DNA of 53,733 nt, taken from positions 1-53,733 of the forward strand of contig VGWX01000001.1 in NCBI GenBank assembly GCA_016873615.1. Reading direction: 5' to 3'. The notes under the pieces were generated by a model. The model saw only the letters and a program-made list of their open reading frames with translations. It did not search any database and was not told where the DNA came from. Position 1 is the first letter of the stretch. The number at the start of each line of letters is the position of its first letter. Both the position numbers and the translations under genes were made by a program. Positions 49,456 through 53,733 of the stretch are shown here, piece after piece. This stretch comes from Nitrospira sp. Lineage in GTDB: Bacteria > Nitrospirota > Thermodesulfovibrionia > Thermodesulfovibrionales > SM23-35.

Positions 49456-51168
49456 TTATCTTTTCAGCGCTTTTGCAAGCGAACTGTAATTGAGGGTATT
49501 GAGAATATCCTTTTTTTCGAGCCAGCCCCGTCTTGCGATCGAGACCCCGTATGCCATGTAATCAAACTGGTTTATTACATGGGTATCTGTGCTGATTACG
49601 ATACGCACACCCTTTTCTTTTGCCATTTTACTATATGTATCATTCAGATCAAGCCTGAGGGGATATGCATTGATTTCCATGGCAGTCCCTGTTTCTTTGG
49701 CAACTTTGAGTATCTCATCCATATCAACATCATATGGGTCCCTTTCTCCAAGCAATCTCCCTGTAGGATGAGCAATGACCGAGACATAAGGATTTCTCAT
49801 CGCAAATACCAGCCTTTGAGTGATCTGTTCCCTGCCCTGTCTGAACCCCGAATGAATCGAAGCAACAACAATATCCATTTCCTTCAGGACGTCATCAGAG
49901 AAATCCATATGGCCGTTGCTCCTTATATCAACCTCCACGCCTGCAAGGAGTCTGAAGCCCTTTAACCTTTTGTTGATCGCTTCAATCTCTTTCTTCTCTT
50001 CCATCAGCCTCTCTTCATTCAGTCCGCCTGCAATGCCGAGACCCTTTGAATGGTCTGTTATTGCGATATATTCATATCCCCTTTTCCGCGCCTCTTCAAT
50101 CAGTTCATCGAAGTCATGGCTTCCATCGCTCCTCTTTGTATGTACATGAAGGTCACCTTTTATGTCGCTCAGAGCAACAAGCTCCGGCAGCCTTCCTTCC
50201 ATGGCCGCCTCTATTTCCCCTGAATCTTCCCGCAATTCAGGCTGTATGTAAGGAATTCCGAGCACCCTGTATATATCCTCCTCTTGCCTGCCGCCAAGCT
50301 TCCTGTAATCCTTTTCTCTGAAGATCCCGTATTCATTTATCTTCAGGCCTGATTTCACAGCCATCTCCCTGAGGCGTATATTGTGTGCCTTGCTCCCGGT
50401 AAAATAAGCCAGTGCAGCGCCAAAACTGTCTTCCTCAACAACGCGAAGGTCAACCTGAAGCCCTTCGTGGGTAAGAATGCTTGATTTTGTCGGACCGTGC
50501 ATAAGAACATCCTTGACATGGGGCAGGTGCACAAATGCAGTCATAACAGTCTTTGGATCACTGGATGTCGCGAGGATATCTATATCCTTGATGGTCTCCT
50601 TCCATCTCCTGATGCTTCCTGCAATGCTCAGATTATTAACAGGAGCCTGCTTTCTGAGCTGCTCTAAAATATCATTAGCGACAGGCAAGACTTTTCCGAG
50701 TGGCTGTCTTTCCATTCCCCGCCGCAGCATTTCAATCCCTTTTAGAATGTTTTCTTCTGTTTTTCCCTTTATTCCGGGCAGACTGCTTAGTTTGTGTTCG
50801 CGCGCAAAATGTTCGAGGTCTTTCAGATTCTTGATCTTCAGTTTATCGTAAAGGAGCTTTGCAGTCTTTGGACCGAGACCCGGCACTGAAAGGAGCATGC
50901 TCAGACCTCCGGGAACCTCCTGCTTAAGGTCTTCATATGCCTGCATCTTTCCTGTTTTGACAAATTCCTCTATCTTCCCTGCAAGGTCCTTCCCGATTCC
51001 GGGGATTTTCAGGAGTTCATCTTTTGGTGTTTCCCCAACATCCTTTGTGAGGCTTTCTATATTCAATGCCGCGCGCCGGTAAGCCCTTATCCTGAATGGG
51101 TTTTCCCCCTTGATCTCAAGCAGGTCGGCAATATCATTAAAGATACCTGCAATCTCCCGGTTCTTCAT
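49456..51168 (-). CDS. polX: DNA polymerase/3'-5' exonuclease PolX
   Basis: PolX is a family X repair polymerase with a PHP nuclease domain. In 570 residues it has helix-hairpin-helix motifs (LLKIPGIGKDLAGKI, LLSVPGLGPKTAKLL, LPGIKGKTEENI), the nucleotidyl transfer site AGSIRRWKETIKDIDIL (metal Asp in DID) with the third acid in VDLRVV, and a PHP domain from about 340 (GDLHVHTKRSDGSHD, AITDHSKG, VEVDIRSNG, ASIHSGFRQ, ISTDTH). All metal ligands seem present. ATG 51168 stands 6 nt after a TATACT box; an in-frame TTG lies two codons upstream. Confidence 0.95.
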   Translation of the reverse strand: MKNREIAGIFNDIADLLEIKGENPFRIRAYRRAALNIESLTKDVGETPKDELLKIPGIGKDLAGKIEEFVKTGKMQAYEDLKQEVPGGLSMLLSVPGLGPKTAKLLYDKLKIKNLKDLEHFAREHKLSSLPGIKGKTEENILKGIEMLRRGMERQPLGKVLPVANDILEQLRKQAPVNNLSIAGSIRRWKETIKDIDILATSSDPKTVMTAFVHLPHVKDVLMHGPTKSSILTHEGLQVDLRVVEEDSFGAALAYFTGSKAHNIRLREMAVKSGLKINEYGIFREKDYRKLGGRQEEDIYRVLGIPYIQPELREDSGEIEAAMEGRLPELVALSDIKGDLHVHTKRSDGSHDFDELIEEARKRGYEYIAITDHSKGLGIAGGLNEERLMEEKKEIEAINKRLKGFRLLAGVEVDIRSNGHMDFSDDVLKEMDIVVASIHSGFRQGREQITQRLVFAMRNPYVSVIAHPTGRLLGERDPYDVDMDEILKVAKETGTAMEINAYPLRLDLNDTYSKMAKEKGVRIVISTDTHVINQFDYMAYGVSIARRGWLEKKDILNTLNYSSLAKALKR

Positions 51169-51174
51169 AAGCAA

Positions 51175-51202
51175 AGTATAGCAGAAAATGGATGCCGAAC
51201 AA
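51175..51202 (-). promoter_or_regulatory. Candidate promoter of polX
   Basis: On the minus strand TTGTTC (51197-51202), a 16-bp spacer and TATACT (51175-51180) precede the ATG by 6 nt. The -35 match is poor. Confidence 0.4.
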
Positions 51203-51237
51203 GGACACGTGGGAAATCCAACTCCGGAATCTTAAGC

Positions 51238-51267
51238 CCAGTGCAAATGACACCAGTGCAAATGCAC
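51238..51267. repeat. 15-bp direct repeat behind the DUF3800 gene
   Basis: CCAGTGCAAATGACA and CCAGTGCAAATGCAC stand in tandem in the 232-bp space between polX and the DUF3800 gene. I see nothing else in that space. Confidence 0.7.
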
Positions 51268-51400
51268 CTTGACATTCTTATCTGTAGTTGATAACCTAAA
51301 AATGAGCGGTAAGACCGTTGCAGGCTGTTCGGGGTGTTCCCTTCCATAGGTTGGCATGAGCCTCGACGAAAGAAGCTTGTAAGGCACGCTCTTTTTTGTT

Positions 51401-52039
51401 TTATAGGTATTGTTCTTCAAAAGCTACCTTTTCCCTGAAAACCTCAAACCATTTCGAATCCTTTTTCTCATATTTTCTGAATATTCCCCAGCTGAAAAGG
51501 TCAACGGCTTGAAGTCCATAATACTGCCGCGAGTCCTGATGTTTGATATCCAGTGGTACCTTGGGATCCAGACGCCCCTTTAATTGTCGAAAAATATATT
51601 GATTAAAATCCCATATCTGTTTTTGCGTTTTGCTTTTATCAAGAATAAGCATAACTGGTTCATGGGCTTTCTCAAAGTGGATTTTGTCGAGCACGAGACG
51701 TGAAATATAGTTATAAACCCTTTCCTTATCCTTGGTAAGCCTTTCATAGACCCGCTTCTTGTTGACTGTCAGTGCATAAATAGCAAATTTTAGATTCCTG
51801 GTTTGGGTGTAGAAATATTTCTTGATCTCAAGGACTGTCTTGGTACCTTTTAGCTCTTCGGCATTTGATTTTTTTCGATTAAGTTTTCGAGCTAATGTTT
51901 TCTTAACTGCCTTAATTAGCTGCCGATTATTCGCTGGGCCTCTTATAGCCAGTATGGTTATAGTGAAAAATTTGGACGGTTTCTTATTCACAAAATCGAA
52001 ACCGAGATCACCACTTTCGTCAAGATATAGAAACCACAC
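51401..52039 (-). CDS. DUF3800 domain protein
   Basis: DUF3800 proteins have an RNase H-like fold and often occur near mobile or defence genes; no activity is established. The 212 residues show the family start FLYLDESGDLGFDF (acidic pair in DESGD), MLILDKSKT in the middle, and IKHQDSRQYYGLQAVDLFSWGIFRKYE near the end, with the conserved late Asp in AVDL. A basic region (KTLARKLNRKKS) lies at about 46-57. It starts with GTG after a poor ribosome site and stands alone, so its job here is unknown. Confidence 0.85.
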   Translation of the reverse strand: MWFLYLDESGDLGFDFVNKKPSKFFTITILAIRGPANNRQLIKAVKKTLARKLNRKKSNAEELKGTKTVLEIKKYFYTQTRNLKFAIYALTVNKKRVYERLTKDKERVYNYISRLVLDKIHFEKAHEPVMLILDKSKTQKQIWDFNQYIFRQLKGRLDPKVPLDIKHQDSRQYYGLQAVDLFSWGIFRKYEKKDSKWFEVFREKVAFEEQYL

Positions 52040-52123
52040 GATCTAATAGATCTCTCTTTTGTCTTTAAACTATTTACTTTGAGAACATTTTATACTAAAG
52101 GAATACTATTTTTTCGGAGAATT

Positions 52124-52150
52124 CACTTATCCGGAATTCCCGGATAAGTG
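52124..52150. repeat. Perfect 11-bp-stem hairpin
   Basis: CACTTATCCGG and CCGGATAAGTG are exact inverted copies around AATTC. It lies 85 bp upstream of the DUF3800 start and could be an operator or a small repeat. Confidence 0.8.
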
Positions 52151-52378
52151 CAAGTAAGCCATCAGGGTCTTTATTCCTGCAGTCGGAGCATGGTTCGCAT
52201 TTGTGCCTTTATAACAATAACCTCTTGCACTCCACAGAATGGTCAGTCTGATAGATAGAATCTGTTTCTCTGAGAATATCATACCGACCTGCTGGTTATA
52301 CCTGAAGGAATGATCAGATCATAAAAAAGCAGTGTGTTTATATAAGAGGATCCGTCTCCCTGAAACCGGTTTCGGTAT

Positions 52379-52407
52379 TTGCTTAATCTTCGGCATATTC
52401 ATAAAAT
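52379..52407 (+). promoter_or_regulatory. Candidate promoter of the phosphodiesterase gene
   Basis: TTGCTT (52379-52384), a 17-bp spacer and TAAAAT (52402-52407) lie 47 bp before the start codon. Confidence 0.5.
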
Positions 52408-52454
52408 ATTGTAGCAGTTTTAATATCCGATTGAATTGAGAAAGGAAAATATCT

Positions 52455-53114
52455 ATGTTTCTGAAAGTCGGACATCGCGGCGCCAAGGCTTATGAAACCG
52501 AGAATACTCTCGAAAGTTTCAGGAAGGCGATCGAACTTGGTGCAAATGCCGTTGAACTCGATGTGCGGATATCCGGCGATGCGAAATTGATTGTTGTTCA
52601 CGATGATAATCTGAAAAAAGTCTTCGGAAAAGATGTTCGGGTAAAAGAGTCAACGCTTGAGGAACTGAAGCAGTTGACAGATAACAGGATTGTTACCCTT
52701 GATGAAGCCTTGCGCTTTATCGGCAGAAAGGTCGAAAAAATATTGGTGGAATTAAAAGAGACCGGTTATGAAAGGGATGTCCTGGATATAATCAGAAAAG
52801 AAAAACTGGAAGACAGGGTCATAGTCGTTTCCTTCCATGAAGAGGCCCTTGCTAATATCAGGGGATTTGACAAGAAGATTGAAACCGGCCTCATTTATAC
52901 AAAATTAAAGAAACCTATCGGTACAGCCCTGAAGCTGAATGCCCAGTACCTCGTGCCTCTTTACAGATTCGTTCACAGGAGAGACATAGCAAAAGCGCAC
53001 AAGAGTAATCTCAAGGTTATAATCTGGACAGTTAATACGATAATAGAAGTCCAGAACTTTATTGCAAAAGACGTTGACGGCATAGCTACAGACAAACCGG
53101 ATATTTTCAGCTGA
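52455..53114 (+). CDS. Glycerophosphodiester phosphodiesterase
   Basis: GDPD enzymes hydrolyse glycerophosphodiesters to glycerol-3-phosphate and an alcohol. The 219 residues show GHRGAKAYETENTLESF (7-23, catalytic His8 and Arg9, with the usual P-E-N-T as T-E-N-T), VELDVRISGDAKLIVVHDD (metal Glu and Asp, second His), ILVELKETG, VVSFHEEAL and IIWTVNT with DGIATDKPD at the end. It has no signal peptide, so it acts in the cytoplasm (UgpQ-like). A ribosome site (AAAGGAAA) lies 8-9 nt upstream. Confidence 0.92.
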   Translation: MFLKVGHRGAKAYETENTLESFRKAIELGANAVELDVRISGDAKLIVVHDDNLKKVFGKDVRVKESTLEELKQLTDNRIVTLDEALRFIGRKVEKILVELKETGYERDVLDIIRKEKLEDRVIVVSFHEEALANIRGFDKKIETGLIYTKLKKPIGTALKLNAQYLVPLYRFVHRRDIAKAHKSNLKVIIWTVNTIIEVQNFIAKDVDGIATDKPDIFS

Positions 53115-53119
53115 ATAAC

Positions 53120-53733
53120 TTAACCCTGCTCCGGGAAGTGCTTCTCTTTGATTAATTCAGGCAATTCTTGAATGGCATAAGGAATTGCTTCAGGTATTTT
53201 ATTTTCATTCCCTTCAAAATAGTCCAGGTTTTTATTATTTAATTCATAATTCCATTTTAACCATTTTTCTTCAAACCAATTCTCAGAGGTTGGAGCATCT
53301 CCGGATTTTTCAGAGCACGCGATAGACAATAAATGTTTCCAGTACATAACTTTCTCTGAAACCGCAAAACTAAAATTGTGCACATAAGAGGATAGTTTAG
53401 GCATAACGAGTATGCCCCCGTGTCTTAAAGTCGCGGGTATTTTATCGAGCTTACTTAAATTACAAAATACAGCACCGACTTTGTTCGGCCTTTCAGGCAA
53501 TATGTGCCGTAATCCTCTCCAAACTTCTACTTGATTCGTAGTTGCAAAAACATAATCCTCCTCAACGAATTCATCTATTGATTTCTTTATCTGATCATTC
53601 CGGAAAACATGATCAACTTCAAGAAAAACTATTATTGAAGGTTTTTCGTATTTTGGCAGGATAACGTCGTTCACAAAATGAGTCAATTGATTGTCACCGG
53701 TATCCTGATGATCATAAATAAGCTCAATCTTGG
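53120..53733 (-). CDS. Unknown protein, 5' end outside window
   Basis: The frame is open from the window edge to a stop at 53120 (204 codons visible). An in-frame TTG at 53686 is not needed as a start, because sense codons continue upstream to the edge (KIELIYDHQDTGDN). Visible features are PSIIVFLEVDHVF, YVFATTNQVEVWRGL, RHGGILVMPKLSSY and a Trp-rich stretch NWFEEKWLKWNYEL. The alternation of hydrophobic strands with YDHQDTGDN and LEVDHV is somewhat like a nucleotide-sugar transferase, but I do not recognise the family. It is convergent with the phosphodiesterase gene, 5 bp apart. Confidence 0.65.
   Translation of the reverse strand, partial: KIELIYDHQDTGDNQLTHFVNDVILPKYEKPSIIVFLEVDHVFRNDQIKKSIDEFVEEDYVFATTNQVEVWRGLRHILPERPNKVGAVFCNLSKLDKIPATLRHGGILVMPKLSSYVHNFSFAVSEKVMYWKHLLSIACSEKSGDAPTSENWFEEKWLKWNYELNNKNLDYFEGNENKIPEAIPYAIQELPELIKEKHFPEQG

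Larger units (their letters stand above)
52040..52454. other. 415-bp gene-free stretch between divergent genes
   Basis: It holds a perfect hairpin CACTTATCCGG-AATTC-CCGGATAAGTG (52124-52150) and a candidate promoter for the phosphodiesterase gene (52379-52407). I see no coding frame. Confidence 0.75.

Noticed and set aside
51238-51267. Attachment site or integron repeat
   Set aside because: It is only a 15-bp tandem duplication, and no integrase is nearby.

Overview
The window looks like a chromosomal stretch of a Gram-negative, diderm bacterium with moderate G+C. The evidence is an LPS-export operon (lptC-lptA-lptB), a type IV pilus secretin operon (pilM-N-O-P-Q), a meso-diaminopimelate murein pathway (DNPR motif in MurE) and a periplasmic multihaem c-type cytochrome. 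The mix of these genes, the gene order, a DHH-CBS-tRNA nucleotidyltransferase fusion and a heavy load of small palindromic and heptanucleotide repeats suggest Nitrospirota (Thermodesulfovibrionia-like). Desulfobacterota is the main alternative. This placement is inferred from gene content; no search was run.

Layout. (1) 1-8407, minus strand: a pilus operon pilM-pilN-pilO-pilP-pilQ, followed by two lipoprotein genes; the second is a large repeat protein with Ig-like domains that runs off the left edge. (2) 8456-10388: truB directly behind tRNA-Arg(ACG), a DUF2155-like lipoprotein with a pentapeptide-repeat linker, and tRNA-Ser(GCT). (3) 10551-15111, minus: lptC-lptA-lptB-rpoN-hpf-rapZ, tightly coupled. 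(4) 15214-23382, mostly plus: a stand-alone tRNA-binding protein, a multihaem cytochrome (minus), an ADP-ribosylglycohydrolase, LexA, a small beta-rich protein, a nitronate monooxygenase-like enzyme, an acyltransferase and DNA polymerase IV, all separated by palindromic repeats. (5) 23579-25147, minus: a histone-deacetylase-family enzyme behind an SspB-like ClpXP-adaptor candidate. (6) 25501-44217, minus: a complete division and cell wall (dcw) cluster, mraZ-rsmH-ftsL-ftsI-murE-murF-mraY-[D,D-carboxypeptidase]-murD-ftsW-murG-murC-murB-ddl-ftsQ-ftsA-ftsZ, with an MraZ-type operator in front. (7) 44620-53733: HU, a thiamine-binding MTH1187-family protein, the DHH/CBS/nucleotidyltransferase fusion, a GGDEF protein, PolX, a DUF3800 protein, a glycerophosphodiester phosphodiesterase and a partial unknown gene.

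How the parts work together. The dcw cluster makes lipid II precursors and the divisome. The lpt operon exports LPS and carries sigma-54, a ribosome hibernation factor and RapZ. The pil operon builds the pilus alignment complex and outer-membrane secretin. LexA, the small protein beside it and Pol IV look like a loose SOS neighbourhood.

The most unusual signal is at the level of DNA. At least nine arrays of tandem 7-bp units occur, six of them inside genes and four of those inside murD alone, where they encode extra lysine/arginine-rich or polar loops. A 78-bp palindromic element sits in frame in pilP. A two-copy structured element of about 150-190 bp flanks ftsZ and lexA, and a three-level nest of inverted repeats separates plsC from dinB. 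Several operon-heading genes have a sigma-70-like -10 box only 5-7 nt before the start codon and no Shine-Dalgarno sequence, which suggests leaderless or near-leaderless mRNAs. Within operons, good GGAGG-type sites or stop/start overlaps are the rule.
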